Assembly (NCBI RefSeq): GCF_900116865.1
Contig: NZ_FPCD01000007.1
Location: 1-64,000 of the forward strand
Direction of reading: 5' to 3'
Length of the DNA: 64,000 bases
From: Butyrivibrio sp. M55
Lineage (GTDB): Bacteria; Bacillota; Clostridia; Lachnospirales; Lachnospiraceae
The notes under the pieces are model-generated. The model saw only the letters and a program-made list of their open reading frames with translations. It was not told the origin of the DNA and searched no databases. Positions within the stretch are counted from its first letter, which is position 1, and every line of letters starts with the position of its first letter. Shown in pieces: positions 16,530-26,536 of the stretch. Both the position numbers and the translations under genes were made by a program.

Positions 16530-16680
16530 GGAAAAGCTGTTCTTAATTTGCAAAAAAAGAGAAATAGGCATGTTTTTTTCTCCACAATGAATATGTATTT
16601 TAATAGTAGGGCGGCATATAATATATTCATCAGCAAGCATTAGATGACAATTACTTATGTTTGAAAGGATGGTGGAAAAT

Positions 16681-16896
16681 ATGTTGTCACTGCTTTTTAT
16701 TATATTGTTCTTTATGATCTTCGGAAGGATGATCGGATTTGCTTTTAAAGCAACTTGGGGAGTCTTCAAGGTCGTAACATTTTTGATATTCTTACCTCTT
16801 ATTCTGGTAGGACTGGTAGTTGGCGGACTTCTTTCCATTGCTTTCCCGATACTGTTGGTTGTCGGAGTTGTAAATCTGTTCATGAGACTGACGTAA
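16681..16896 (+). CDS. Small hydrophobic membrane protein
   Basis: A 71-aa protein that is almost entirely membrane-embedded: helices at about 2-20 and 29-67, the latter probably two helices with a Gly-rich turn. Start ATG 16681 is favoured by GGTGG six nt upstream; ATG 16657 and 16669 have poorer spacing. A TATAAT at 16616-16621 may be its -10. The family is not recognised. Confidence 0.6.
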   Translation: MLSLLFIILFFMIFGRMIGFAFKATWGVFKVVTFLIFLPLILVGLVVGGLLSIAFPILLVVGVVNLFMRLT

Positions 16897-16927
16897 AAGC
16901 TATCCGGATATTCAAAGCGTTCTGTTA

Positions 16928-17374
16928 TTGAGTGAAATATTCAGTGTCTCAGTTGACAACTTGTTGAAAGGAGATGTTGAGAAGATGGAACGGATTGTTA
17001 CGGAAGATGCGGAGATGGATATCAGAAAGATGACAATCTATGCCCGTATGATGACATTCTTTTTTGTGGGATTGCTTGTTTTGACACCAATCTTGGCGTA
17101 CTTTCTCGGTTGGTGGTTTCTTATTCCATATGGAATATGGTCTGCGATTGGAATGTACTTCGCATTTAAGGTTGAGGAACTCAAGAAAAAACACAATGTA
17201 CAGACTTATAAAGAAATCATCGCATTCACTAAGGGAGAGACGCTTTCGCCCAATGAAAAGATAATGGAAGGTGCGAAACGTCCATATCAGAAGGTTTTTG
17301 CGGTATTATTATCGGCGCTGGCTGCAATCGTAATATCAGGTGGACTTGGGTTTATTTTAATCAAATTTACTTAA
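16928..17374 (+). pseudogene. XRE-type membrane regulator lacking its DNA-binding head
   Basis: The frame opens (from a TTG) with LSEIFSVSVDNLLKGD. This is the last helix of the XRE helix-turn-helix found in many Firmicutes regulators that carry a C-terminal membrane tail. It continues into an acidic linker and two clusters of transmembrane helices (~36-80 and ~124-145). No upstream sequence in any frame codes the rest of the HTH; a different gene ends 31 nt earlier. ATG 16985, preceded by AAAGGAG, could still produce a 129-aa membrane protein. It is either a decayed regulator or a re-purposed tail. Confidence 0.65.
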
Positions 17375-17427
17375 AATGATTCAGAAGAACAGCAAGATTA
17401 ATGAAAATATAGCATTATATATAACAT

Positions 17428-17462
17428 AGGCTTCCGTTTTTGCGTTAACGGGAGCCTTTTTT
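17428..17462 (+). terminator. Intrinsic terminator
   Basis: AGGCTTCCGTT (17428-17438) pairs with AACGGGAGCCT (17447-17457), with one G-T pair, followed by a T run. Confidence 0.88.
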
Positions 17463-17499
17463 CGTGAAAAAGTACATGGATGACAGCATATACGTTAAA

Positions 17500-17508
17500 T
17501 GGTAGAAT
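17500..17508 (+). promoter_or_regulatory. Extended -10 promoter of the MBOAT operon
   Basis: TGGTAGAAT lies 35 nt before the GTG start. No clear -35. Confidence 0.45.
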
Positions 17509-17542
17509 AAAAAACACAAGTTAGTTGTTGGGAGGATTGTTT

Positions 17543-18967
17543 GTGGCATTTTCGTTGTACACTGCTGTCTTTTTGATTTCTGTGATAGCAGTTTTTTTTA
17601 TGGTTCGAAAAGAAGCAAGACCGCTTGTGCTGCTTCTGGCGAGTATTTCATATATAGATCATCTTAATGGAAGAGCTGTAGTTGTGCTTTTTGTGACAAC
17701 TGCCATTGTTTACGCTTTTGGATTACTGATTCAGTTTTTTAAAGATAAGAATAGAAACAGGGTAGCAGGTGTCTGTCTTTTTGTGTGCTTATTTCTTCTG
17801 GTTTTTTCATTGTCTTTTCTAAAATTTTCATCCAGAATCCCGAGATTTTCAAATTTGATCATTCCGATCGGTTTTTCTTACTATGCGTTCCAGGCAATAG
17901 GATATATTGTTGATATTTACAACGGTAAGATACGTGCGGAAAAGAATATCATGTTCTTTGCGCTCTATATGAGCTTTTTTCCTAAATTTGTAAGTGGACC
18001 CATAGAAAGAGAAGAAGATTTCGTGGCACAGGTAAAAGAGCTTAAAAGTGTCAGATTTCTGGATGAGCAAAGAATGTCCGAGGCTTTTGGATACATATTG
18101 TACGGATATTTCTTGAAGCTCGTGGTCGCAGATAATTTGGGCGCTTTGGTGACTAAGCTGTTTAACGGTTACAGGGACAGCGGCAGTTTATGGCTCATGC
18201 TCGGATCGTTATCGTACACCATGCAGATTTACTGTGATTTTGCGGGATATTCGGCGTTGGCTGTGGGAGTATCAAGAATTTTTGGAATCAATCTCGTTCA
18301 GAATTTTACGGCACCATATATGGCTGTGAATATTTCGGATTTTTGGCGCAGGTGGCACAGATCTCTTAGTATGTGGCTTAGGGATTATGTCTATATTCCG
18401 CTTGGAGGAAACAGGAAAGGAGTGCTCAGACAGTGCATAAATGTGTCGATCGTATTTATTTTATGCGGCATATGGCACGGGAATGGGCTTAATTTCCTGG
18501 TATGGGGAATGCTTCACGCAATATATTCCGTCATTGATGTTTTAATCAGAAAGAAAAAGAGCAATGACAAGGCTAAAAGCACTTTTTCAGTAGTGAAGGG
18601 GCGCGTTATTACCTTTTGCTGCGCTTCTTTTGCGTGGATATTTTTTGGAGCCAGTGGACTGAAAACAGCCGTTGAATACTGCATAGCTATGTTTACCGCG
18701 GGAAATGCGGGAACTACTTTTATTGCGGAATACAATGAATTGTGCAAAGAGACGGCTCGAACAAATTTCTTATTGGTGTTTATTGCAATAGTTATATTGA
18801 TGGACGTAATAAGCTATAAGAAAAATAAGCCATTTCCCGTCGTGCTGCAGGATTATGCCTGTGGTGTAAGGTATCTGATATATTATCTGATGATAATCGC
18901 AATCATAGTATTTGGTCTTTACGGACCGGGCTATAGCGCAAGTAATTTTATGTATATGAATTTTTGA
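17543..18967 (+). CDS. MBOAT family O-acyltransferase (AlgI/DltB-like)
   Basis: A 474-aa polytopic membrane enzyme with about ten helices. Signature motifs are PIGFSYYAFQAIGYIVD, FPKFVSGPIERE, DFWRRWHRSLSMWLRDYVYIPLGG and the active-site His of CGIWHGNGLNFLVWG (about residue 310). The family moves an acyl group from the cytoplasm to an extracellular polymer. Start GTG 17543 has GGAGG at exactly 7 nt; TTG 17525 has none. The next gene is an SGNH/DltD-like protein, the usual partner that completes transfer to the glycan. Confidence 0.92.
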   Translation: MAFSLYTAVFLISVIAVFFMVRKEARPLVLLLASISYIDHLNGRAVVVLFVTTAIVYAFGLLIQFFKDKNRNRVAGVCLFVCLFLLVFSLSFLKFSSRIPRFSNLIIPIGFSYYAFQAIGYIVDIYNGKIRAEKNIMFFALYMSFFPKFVSGPIEREEDFVAQVKELKSVRFLDEQRMSEAFGYILYGYFLKLVVADNLGALVTKLFNGYRDSGSLWLMLGSLSYTMQIYCDFAGYSALAVGVSRIFGINLVQNFTAPYMAVNISDFWRRWHRSLSMWLRDYVYIPLGGNRKGVLRQCINVSIVFILCGIWHGNGLNFLVWGMLHAIYSVIDVLIRKKKSNDKAKSTFSVVKGRVITFCCASFAWIFFGASGLKTAVEYCIAMFTAGNAGTTFIAEYNELCKETARTNFLLVFIAIVILMDVISYKKNKPFPVVLQDYACGVRYLIYYLMIIAIIVFGLYGPGYSASNFMYMNF

Positions 18968-19002
18968 GTTTTGTTGTGTATTGAAGTGGGGTAGCGCATT
19001 AT

Positions 19003-20010
19003 ATGTTAAAAAAGAGGGTTTTACAGAGTTTTTTCATATGCCTGACAGTCTTTACTTTGTGGTATCTGGACGGCGTGTTTTGTATAAAATCGGAGCATGG
19101 GATAAATCAGGCAAGAGGGTTATATTATCAGCCCAGAAATACTATTGACGTGGTGATGATGGGGTCGAGTCATGTGCACTGCGATATAGATACGGGACTT
19201 TTGTGGAATGAGCAGGGTATAGCATCGTATGATTACAGTGCTGCCGAGCAGCCGCTTTGGTGTACATATTATTATCTTAGGGAATTTTGCAAATACCAAA
19301 AGCCGAAAGTTGTTGTACTTGACCTGTATTCTCCGGCAAGATTTAAGGACGATTATCAGTATACCTGGCTTAATCAGAACCTTAACGGAATGAGATTTTC
19401 ATTTAATAAATTGGGGATGATCGTTGATAGCGTTGAGCCTCGCAAGATTAGCGGAATTTTTCCTGATTTTATAACATATCATGGAAGAGTTGATACGCTT
19501 AAAGCGGAAGATTTTCTTTATCCGTTTACTGTGCGGAAGAAAATGCTGACTTTTAAAGGGTTTACGCCATATCTAAAGCGAGAGCCGCAAGAAGAGCCGG
19601 TCATCGATGAGACGGCAAGTGTAGGTGTGACCGTTAAGTCTGAGATATTTCTTACCAAGATTATTGAATATACGCAGGAAAATGATATAGAGCTATTTCT
19701 TGTCGTGACTCCGTATATTACTTCTTCGGAGGATGAAAAAGTATATAATAGGTTAAAAGAGATTGCTGAGTATTATGGAGTGCAGTTTAATAGTACGAAC
19801 TATGACTACAGTGAGATCGGACTTGATTTTGAAAAAGATTTTAATGATGAATCGCATTTGAATTACTGGGGGGCATATAAGTTTACCCATTATCTTGGAG
19901 AGGAACTTAAGAGGCGATATGATATTCCGGACAGAAGAGGACAGAAGGGATACGAATCGTGGCAAAGAAATTTTGAAGAGATTGCAGAGTATGTTAAAGA
20001 GAATACATGA
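19003..20010 (+). CDS. SGNH/DltD-like extracytoplasmic acyl-transfer protein
   Basis: A 335-aa protein with an N-terminal signal-anchor (residues ~8-26) and an extracellular SGNH-like domain. Ser block: VVMMGSSHVHCDID (about 48-61). Asp-x-x-His block: NDESHLNYWGAYKF near residue 283-296. This pattern is shared by DltD and AlgJ/X proteins that work with an MBOAT enzyme, here the gene 35 nt upstream. The glycan or teichoic-acid target is unknown; DltA/DltC genes are absent. Confidence 0.8.
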   Translation: MLKKRVLQSFFICLTVFTLWYLDGVFCIKSEHGINQARGLYYQPRNTIDVVMMGSSHVHCDIDTGLLWNEQGIASYDYSAAEQPLWCTYYYLREFCKYQKPKVVVLDLYSPARFKDDYQYTWLNQNLNGMRFSFNKLGMIVDSVEPRKISGIFPDFITYHGRVDTLKAEDFLYPFTVRKKMLTFKGFTPYLKREPQEEPVIDETASVGVTVKSEIFLTKIIEYTQENDIELFLVVTPYITSSEDEKVYNRLKEIAEYYGVQFNSTNYDYSEIGLDFEKDFNDESHLNYWGAYKFTHYLGEELKRRYDIPDRRGQKGYESWQRNFEEIAEYVKENT

Positions 20011-20026
20011 CCCGAAGGAGTGAATA

Positions 20027-21256
20027 ATGCTTAAGACAATAATTCTGATTTCTTTTTTCCTGAATAAGGGATTCGATGCAGTGATCAGATATCTTAATGA
20101 TAAGCATCAGAAGGGAGAACTTCCTGAGAATGTAAGAGATGTTTATGATGAAAAAGAGTATGCGAACTGGAAAAACTATAAGGCAGAGAGTGGAAAACTC
20201 TATACCGTATGGAATATAGCAGACATTGTCTTTTTGGCGATTCTTTTGATATCAAATGCATATGCATGGGGATTTAAGGTGCTTGAAGGTTGTAATGTCT
20301 ATGTGCAGTATTTGATCTTTATATTTGTGCTTACGGTATTATCTGAATTAATTGATATGCCTTTTAAGTATTATGATACTTTCGTTATAGAAGAGAAGTA
20401 CGGTCTTAATAAGTCTACGAAGAAAACATTTTTTGCTGATATTATAAAGAATATCCTCGTTGGAGGTATAATGTCATTCCTTATCATAGCGCTCACAATG
20501 TTTATATTTGAGGCTTTTGGCAATATGGCAATTCTGGTTGGAACTGTTGCAATGATGGTTATCATGCTTGTGCTGAATTTGATAATAGTTCCGCTTATGA
20601 GAATTTATAACAAATTTACTCCGTTGGAAGATGGAGAATTAAAGAGTAAGCTCCTGACACTTTGCGAGAAATATGGGATGCGCGTCAGGAAAATTGTAGT
20701 GAGGGATGCAAGCAGAAGAACTACGACTTCGAATGCTTTCTGTGCAGGATTTGGGAAATTAAAGACCATATCTTTGGATGACAACCTTGTCAATAATTTT
20801 ACCGATGATGAGATTGTTGCTGTATTTGCACATGAATTTGCGCATGCAAAATATAAGCATACCGTTAAGTCGCTTCCGTTTTCTATGGTAAGGATACTGC
20901 TGGTATTTATAGCATTGTGGATTGTGCTTAATATTCCCGGCTTTTATACAGCGTTTGGTTTTGACGGAATTAATTATTTCTTCGCGGAGATATTGGTAAC
21001 ATTTATAACCTGGCCTGTTTCAAATGGCCTCAATATAATATCCAACTATCTTTCGAGAAGGCATGAGTATCAGGCGGATGCTTTTGCGGCAAAAGAAGGT
21101 TATGGACATGACCTTGTTTCCTCGCTTAAGAGACTTCATAAAGAGGCATTGTCGGATATCAATCCACATCCTGTAAAGGTTGTGCTGGATTATTCGCATC
21201 CAACGCTGTCACAGAGAATTACAGCGATTGAGGGCGTTCAAACCGGCAGAGGCTGA
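20027..21256 (+). CDS. M48 family zinc metalloprotease (Ste24/HtpX-like)
   Basis: A 409-aa membrane protease: helices at ~60-83, ~92-110, ~142-166 and ~175-193 in the first half, then the catalytic motif AHEFAHAKYKH (about 267-277), two further membrane helices, and the third zinc ligand in HEYQADAFAAKEGYG (about 344). The order matches CaaX-protease type Ste24, with bacterial members acting in membrane protein quality control. GAAGGAG precedes the ATG, 17 nt after the SGNH gene stop, suggesting one operon. Confidence 0.9.
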   Translation: MLKTIILISFFLNKGFDAVIRYLNDKHQKGELPENVRDVYDEKEYANWKNYKAESGKLYTVWNIADIVFLAILLISNAYAWGFKVLEGCNVYVQYLIFIFVLTVLSELIDMPFKYYDTFVIEEKYGLNKSTKKTFFADIIKNILVGGIMSFLIIALTMFIFEAFGNMAILVGTVAMMVIMLVLNLIIVPLMRIYNKFTPLEDGELKSKLLTLCEKYGMRVRKIVVRDASRRTTTSNAFCAGFGKLKTISLDDNLVNNFTDDEIVAVFAHEFAHAKYKHTVKSLPFSMVRILLVFIALWIVLNIPGFYTAFGFDGINYFFAEILVTFITWPVSNGLNIISNYLSRRHEYQADAFAAKEGYGHDLVSSLKRLHKEALSDINPHPVKVVLDYSHPTLSQRITAIEGVQTGRG

Positions 21257-21305
21257 ATGTTTAAAGTTTTTTGATGACGTATACCATTGTGTGATCGGGG
21301 AAAGG

Positions 21306-21503
21306 ATGGTGACGGTTATGTTTTTTGGAAAGAGAGATAAGGACGTGCGGCTTACGGACAAACAGTACAAAGATCTTGTGGGTAACATGAGTAAGCGGGA
21401 ACGCAAAGAGTTCGACCGTAAGCAGAAACAGCTTCAAAGAGAGAAGGATGATGACTGGCTTTTGGAAATGTTGTTTTTGACAGATGATTCTGATGATATC
21501 TAA
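21306..21503 (+). CDS. Small charged hypothetical protein
   Basis: A 65-aa highly charged protein: FFGKRDKDVRLTDKQYKDLV then NMSKRERKEFDRKQKQLQRE and an acidic end, LTDDSDDI. Predicted mostly alpha-helical. Two starts are possible (ATG 21306 and ATG 21318); a longer frame from 21180 runs back into the protease gene and looks artificial. Not recognised; probably co-transcribed with the M48 gene. Confidence 0.6.
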   Translation: MVTVMFFGKRDKDVRLTDKQYKDLVGNMSKRERKEFDRKQKQLQREKDDDWLLEMLFLTDDSDDI

Positions 21504-21530
21504 ATATAATATGTGTTCTTAGATGAGTAA

Positions 21531-21563
21531 GCGTGATTGCAAGGTGTGCAATCACGTTTATTA
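21531..21563 (+). terminator. Hairpin, probable weak terminator
   Basis: CGTGATTGCA (21532-21541) pairs perfectly with TGCAATCACG (21547-21556) around a 5-nt loop, followed by TTTATT. Confidence 0.7.
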
Positions 21564-21598
21564 AATATCTATAAAATAACAAAAACTCTATGAAAATA

Positions 21599-21607
21599 TG
21601 GTAAAAT
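21599..21607 (+). promoter_or_regulatory. Extended -10 promoter of a short leader or small RNA
   Basis: TGGTAAAAT predicts a start near 21614. The only downstream feature within 70 nt is a strong terminator hairpin, so the transcript would be about 65-70 nt. Confidence 0.4.
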
Positions 21608-21634
21608 AAGGCGAATTCTGTACAAGGAATAATA

Positions 21635-21681
21635 AGCGACAGCATGGTATCAACTTGATATATAGTGCTGTTGCTTTTTTA
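21635..21681 (+). terminator. Terminator hairpin upstream of phosphoketolase
   Basis: AGCGACAGCA (21635-21644) pairs with TGCTGTTGCT (21666-21675). An inner TATCAA/TTGATA stem extends it, and a T-rich tail follows. It lies about 310 nt before xfp and 130 nt after the previous gene, which already has its own hairpin. It may end a small RNA or act as a conditional leader terminator. Confidence 0.7.
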
Positions 21682-21811
21682 TTTGGTAACAGGCTTGAAA
21701 AATGCAAGAAGCATTATTTGCGTTTTGACGATTGCTATCTTATTAACGGAACGCATAACCATGCGGGTTTCAAGAGACGGTAATGCGACATTTTTTTCAC
21801 AATAGCAATAA

Positions 21812-21841
21812 TTGATAAAGATTTAGCAATAATAATATAGT
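21812..21841 (+). promoter_or_regulatory. Probable promoter of phosphoketolase
   Basis: TTGATA (21812-21817), an 18-nt spacer and TATAGT (21836-21841) would give a leader of about 140 nt. The rest of 21682-21986 is AT-rich and holds only a small CGCAT/ATGCG hairpin near 21752-21765. Confidence 0.5.
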
Positions 21842-21986
21842 AAATGTTCTTCAAATAGCTTATCTTACAATAGAAATACCAACGACATGAGATTTTATAA
21901 AAGATATACAGAAGGTTGGGTATGGCACTTTGTATCGGCAATATATCATGTCGGTATGTAATTAATAATAAAGGGAGAGGAATAAT

Positions 21987-24353
21987 ATGAATCACATGGA
22001 AATTACTGATGAGTATTTAGGAAAAATGGACGCCTACTGGCGTGCAACTAATTATCTCGCAGCAGCACAGTTGTATCTTCTTGAGAACCCGCTTCTTCGT
22101 GAACCACTTAAGAAGGAGCATATCAAAAAGAAAATCGTAGGTCACTGGGGAACAGTACCCGGACAGAACTTTATTTATGTTCACCTTAACAGAGTAATCA
22201 ACAAATATGATCAGGATATGATCCTTATCTCAGGTCCCGGCCACGGCGGAAACTTCTTCGTGGCAAACACATACCTTGAGGGATCATACAGTGAAGTATA
22301 TCCTAACGTAAGCCGTGATATGGATGGTTTACAGAAGCTTTGCAAGCAGTTCTCATTCCCCGGCGGTATCTCAAGCCACGTTGCTCCTGAGACTCCCGGT
22401 TCTATCCATGAGGGTGGTGAGCTTGGTTATTCTATCGCACACGCTTTTGGTGCAGTATTTGATAACCCTGATCTTATCGCTGCATGTGTAGTTGGTGACG
22501 GTGAAGCAGAGACAGGACCTCTTGCTACATCATGGCAGTCAAACAAATTCCTTAACCCCGTTTCTGATGGAGCAGTTCTTCCTATCCTTCATCTTAACGG
22601 ATTTAAGATTTCTAATCCTACAATTCTTTCTCGTCTTTCACACGAGGAACTTGAGGCATTCTTCAAGGGTAACGGCTGGAAGCCTTACTTCGTTGAAGGA
22701 ACAGATCCTAAGGAAATGCATCGTAAGATGGCTGAGACTCTTGATGTTGTTATGGATGAGATCAAGGCTATTCAGAAGAATGCAAGAACAACAGGCGATA
22801 CAACAAGACCTGTATGGCCTATGATCGTTCTTCGTACTCCTAAGGGATGGACAGGACCTAAGTTCGTAGACGGAAACAAGATCGAGGGATCATTCCAGGC
22901 ACACCAGGTACCTGTAATGATGGATAAGCCTGAGCACCTTGATATCCTCAAGGAATGGCTCGAGAGCTACCATGCAGAGGAACTCTTTGATGAGAACGGA
23001 CGTCTCATTCCTGAACTCGAGGAGCTCGCTCCTAAGGGAGACAGACGTATCGGTGCTAACCCTCATGCTAACGGTGGTAAACTTCTTCACGACCTCAGAC
23101 TTCCTGATTTCCGTGATTACGCTATCGATGTTCCCGCTCCCGGCGCTGTTGAGAAGCAGGATATGATCGAGCTTGGCGGATATATCAGAGACGTATTCAA
23201 GCTTAACGATGAGCACAAGAACTTCCGTATCTTTGGACCTGACGAGACAATGTCTAACCGTCTTAACAAGGTATTCGAAGTTACTAACCGTGACTGGAAC
23301 AACCCTATCGACAAAGATACAGACCAGTTCCTTGCATCAGACGGACGTGTAATGGATTCAATGCTTTCAGAGCATATGTGTGAAGGATGGCTCGAGGGAT
23401 ACCTTCTTACAGGTAGACACGGATTCTTCGCTAGTTACGAAGCATTCATCCGTATTATAGATTCAATGGCAGCTCAGCATGCTAAGTGGCTTAAGGTTTG
23501 CAACGGTCTTTCATGGAGACAGCCTATTGCATCTCTTAACCTCCTTCTTACATCAAACGTATGGCAGCAGGATCACAACGGATTCACACACCAGGATCCC
23601 GGATTCCTTGACCATATTTCAAATAAGAAGGCAGACGTTGTAAGACTTTACCTTCCACCCGATGCTAACTGCTTGCTCTCAACAATGGATCACTGCTTGA
23701 AGAGCAAGAACTACGTAAATGCTATTGTAGCAAGTAAGCATCCCAGACCACAGTGGCTTACAATGGAGCAGGCTGTTAAGCACTGCACACAGGGTATCGG
23801 CATTTGGGATTGGGCTTCAACAGATACAGGAGAAGAGCCTGATATCGTACTTGCATGCTGCGGTGATACACCTACACTTGAGGCTCTTGCTGCAGTTGAT
23901 ATTCTCCACAGAGAGATGCCTGAAGTTAAGGTTCGTTTCGTAAACGTTGTTGACCTTATGAAGATGGAGCCTAAGAACAAGCATCCTCACGGACTTTCAG
24001 ACGTAGAGTACGATACAATCTTTACAAAGGATAAGCCTATTGTATTTGCATTCCATGGATATCCGACTCTTATCCATGAGCTTACATATACAAGAACAAA
24101 CAGAAACATCCACGTTTACGGATATCATGAAGAAGGAACAATCACAACTCCTTTCGACATGAGAGTTCAGAACAAGATTGACCGTTTCGATCTTGTAATC
24201 GCTATGCTTAACAACATGCCTCAGTTCGGCAACAAGGGCGCATTCCTCATCCAGAAGATGAGAGATAAGCTCGTTGAGCATAAGACATACATTCACGACA
24301 TCGGCGTAGATATGCCTGAAGTTGCTGAGTGGAAGTGGACAGGTGTGAAGTAA
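21987..24353 (+). CDS. xfp: Xylulose-5-phosphate/fructose-6-phosphate phosphoketolase
   Basis: A 788-aa thiamine-diphosphate enzyme that cleaves xylulose-5-P (and often fructose-6-P) with phosphate to acetyl-P and a shorter sugar phosphate. N-terminal [17 protein letters not shown] and ISGPGHGG, the ThDP/Mg motif [14 protein letters not shown] near residue 170, and the C-terminal phosphoketolase region ([29 protein letters not shown]) are all present. Length is normal. GGGAGAGGA precedes the ATG. Codon use is that of a highly expressed gene. It stands alone, with its own promoter region and terminator. Confidence 0.97.
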   Translation: MNHMEITDEYLGKMDAYWRATNYLAAAQLYLLENPLLREPLKKEHIKKKIVGHWGTVPGQNFIYVHLNRVINKYDQDMILISGPGHGGNFFVANTYLEGSYSEVYPNVSRDMDGLQKLCKQFSFPGGISSHVAPETPGSIHEGGELGYSIAHAFGAVFDNPDLIAACVVGDGEAETGPLATSWQSNKFLNPVSDGAVLPILHLNGFKISNPTILSRLSHEELEAFFKGNGWKPYFVEGTDPKEMHRKMAETLDVVMDEIKAIQKNARTTGDTTRPVWPMIVLRTPKGWTGPKFVDGNKIEGSFQAHQVPVMMDKPEHLDILKEWLESYHAEELFDENGRLIPELEELAPKGDRRIGANPHANGGKLLHDLRLPDFRDYAIDVPAPGAVEKQDMIELGGYIRDVFKLNDEHKNFRIFGPDETMSNRLNKVFEVTNRDWNNPIDKDTDQFLASDGRVMDSMLSEHMCEGWLEGYLLTGRHGFFASYEAFIRIIDSMAAQHAKWLKVCNGLSWRQPIASLNLLLTSNVWQQDHNGFTHQDPGFLDHISNKKADVVRLYLPPDANCLLSTMDHCLKSKNYVNAIVASKHPRPQWLTMEQAVKHCTQGIGIWDWASTDTGEEPDIVLACCGDTPTLEALAAVDILHREMPEVKVRFVNVVDLMKMEPKNKHPHGLSDVEYDTIFTKDKPIVFAFHGYPTLIHELTYTRTNRNIHVYGYHEEGTITTPFDMRVQNKIDRFDLVIAMLNNMPQFGNKGAFLIQKMRDKLVEHKTYIHDIGVDMPEVAEWKWTGVK

Positions 24354-24390
24354 TCAATCACATTCTTCTGTGTATTTCAAATAATAATGG

Positions 24391-24424
24391 AGGCGTCTGC
24401 GACGTATTGTCGCAGATGCCTTTT
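24391..24424 (+). terminator. Terminator of xfp
   Basis: AGGCGTCTGCGAC (24391-24403) pairs with GTCGCAGATGCCT (24409-24421), one G-T pair, then TTTT. Confidence 0.9.
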
Positions 24425-24425
24425 A

Positions 24426-24434
24426 TGTTATAAT
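24426..24434 (+). promoter_or_regulatory. Extended -10 promoter of gdpP-rplI-dnaB
   Basis: TGTTATAAT follows the xfp terminator by one base. A weak -35 (TTGTCG, 24407-24412) lies inside the terminator stem. Confidence 0.6.
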
Positions 24435-24478
24435 AAAGATTGGAATGTCCAAAGAATTGCAGAAGAGGACCTAATAAT

Positions 24479-26536
24479 ATGGCTACTAAAAACAGGATTA
24501 AACTAAAAGGTAAGTTAGTGACATATCTCAAAGTATTGGCATACTTGGGAGTACTGTTGCTTTTTGTAAATATTGCGGTATTTATTGTGGACGACTCTGC
24601 GGGTCTGATTCTTTTGATATTTACAGGATTTTATTTTGTTTCGGTCATGTACCTTAATTTCTACAACAAACCCATCATAATGAATGAGCTTATCAGTTTT
24701 GCGACACAGTACGGACAGATTCAGAAAAGGTTGTTAAAAGACCTTGATCTTGCACATGCCATTCTTGATGATGCGGGTAAGGTCGTTTGGGCAAATACAG
24801 CATTTGAAAAAGCAGTCCATATGGAGAAGGGGCTTTATAAGAAGACTATCTTTTCCCTTTTTCCCGGTATTTCGGCGGATAAGTTTCCTGTTGATAATGA
24901 GGAAGTATCTTATAAAGTAGACTATGAGAATAGCAACTTTACTATCAAGTTTAAGAGAATCTCTCTTCATGAGATGGCGGTAAACAGCGACATAATAGAT
25001 GCCGAGAGTTATGAGGGAAGCCTTATAGCCGTTTATCTGTATGATGAGACGGCACTCAGACTTGCCATTCAGGAAGTTGATAATCAGTCACTGGCAGCAG
25101 GACTTATCTACATAGATAACTATGAAGAGGCTTTGAACAGCGTAGAAGAGGTAAGAAGATCTCTTTTGACCGCTCTCATAGACAGAAAGATCAATAAATA
25201 CATTGCATCAAGCAATGGAATATCCAAAAAGATAGAAAAAGACAAATATTTTGTTGTCATGCCTAAGAAGTCCTGCGAGACACTTATCAAGCAGCGATTT
25301 GATATTCTTGAAGACGTTAAGACGGTAAATATCGGAAATGAGATGGCTGTAACACTTAGTATCGGTCTTGGCCTTGACGGTCTTTCATATGCGCAGAACT
25401 ACGAGTTTGCGCGTAATGCCATAGACCTTGCTCTTGGTCGAGGCGGCGATCAGGCTGTTGTAAAGAGCGCAGACAGCACATCTTATTACGGCGGAAAGAG
25501 TCAGACCATTGAAAAGAGTACGCGAGTTAAGGCGAGAGTTAAAGCTCACGCGCTTCGCGAGATTATCTCGGGAAAAGATACCGTTATAGTAATGGGACAC
25601 AGAATGGGCGATGTGGACAGTTTTGGTGCATCTGTCGGTATTTACAGGATTGCAAGAACCCTGGAAAAGAAATGCCACATAGTTTTGAACGACGTGACAG
25701 CATCAATGCAGCCACTTGTTGATCTGTTTAAGAGTAATCCCGATTATGAAGACGATATGATAATCAACAATCAGCAGGCGATTGATATTGCCGGAAACAA
25801 TACTGTGTTGGTAGTTGTCGATGTCAATAAACCGAGCATTACAGAGTGTCCGGAACTTTTGAGATTTTGTAAGACTATAGTTGTTCTCGACCATCACAGA
25901 GCAGGAACAGAAGTTATAGAGAATGCGACGCTTTCATATGTTGAGCCGTATGCATCGTCTGCGTGTGAGATGGTTTCCGAGATCCTTCAGTACATCGGAG
26001 AGAACGTCAAGATTCACAACGAAGAGGCTGACAGCCTGTATTCGGGAATGATGGTAGATACCAATAACTTTATGAACAAGACAGGTGTCAGAACATTTGA
26101 AGCGGCTGCTTTTCTTAGAAGAAACGGAGCGGATGTTACGAGAGTAAGAAAATTGTTCCGTGAAGATGCAAATGAGTACAAGGCTAAGGCTGATGCAGTC
26201 AGTCAGGCAGAGATATATCGTGACAGATATGCCATCTCTGTTATGAAGAGTGATGATATACAGAGCCCTACAATAGTAGGCGCACAGGCAGCAAATGAGC
26301 TCCTTAACATCAAAGGTGTGAGAGCAAGTTTTGTATGCACTGATTATCAGAACAAAGTGTATGTAAGTGCCAGATCCATAGACGAAGTCAATGTTCAGGT
26401 CATCATGGAGAGACTCGGCGGCGGTGGCCACATGAGCTCTGCGGGATGCCAGATAGAAGGAATGCCGATAGAAGAGGCTGTTGATGTAGTTAAGGATGTA
26501 ATTGATAAAATGATTGAAGAAGGAGAATTGTCATAA
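24479..26536 (+). CDS. gdpP: Cyclic di-AMP phosphodiesterase GdpP
   Basis: A 685-aa membrane enzyme: two N-terminal helices (~14-37 and ~41-60), a degenerate PAS domain (~80-190), a degenerate GGDEF domain (~195-340), then the DHH/DHHA1 catalytic part. DHH motifs: MGHRMGDVDSFGASVG (about 371), VVDVNKP, LDHHRAGTE (about 470); DHHA1: GGGGHMSSAGCQIEG (about 645). It hydrolyses c-di-AMP, controlling osmolyte and cell-wall balance. ATG 24479 follows AGAGGA; the longer frame from 24440 overlaps the promoter. The gdpP-rplI-dnaB order is conserved in Firmicutes. Confidence 0.95.
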   Translation: MATKNRIKLKGKLVTYLKVLAYLGVLLLFVNIAVFIVDDSAGLILLIFTGFYFVSVMYLNFYNKPIIMNELISFATQYGQIQKRLLKDLDLAHAILDDAGKVVWANTAFEKAVHMEKGLYKKTIFSLFPGISADKFPVDNEEVSYKVDYENSNFTIKFKRISLHEMAVNSDIIDAESYEGSLIAVYLYDETALRLAIQEVDNQSLAAGLIYIDNYEEALNSVEEVRRSLLTALIDRKINKYIASSNGISKKIEKDKYFVVMPKKSCETLIKQRFDILEDVKTVNIGNEMAVTLSIGLGLDGLSYAQNYEFARNAIDLALGRGGDQAVVKSADSTSYYGGKSQTIEKSTRVKARVKAHALREIISGKDTVIVMGHRMGDVDSFGASVGIYRIARTLEKKCHIVLNDVTASMQPLVDLFKSNPDYEDDMIINNQQAIDIAGNNTVLVVVDVNKPSITECPELLRFCKTIVVLDHHRAGTEVIENATLSYVEPYASSACEMVSEILQYIGENVKIHNEEADSLYSGMMVDTNNFMNKTGVRTFEAAAFLRRNGADVTRVRKLFREDANEYKAKADAVSQAEIYRDRYAISVMKSDDIQSPTIVGAQAANELLNIKGVRASFVCTDYQNKVYVSARSIDEVNVQVIMERLGGGGHMSSAGCQIEGMPIEEAVDVVKDVIDKMIEEGELS

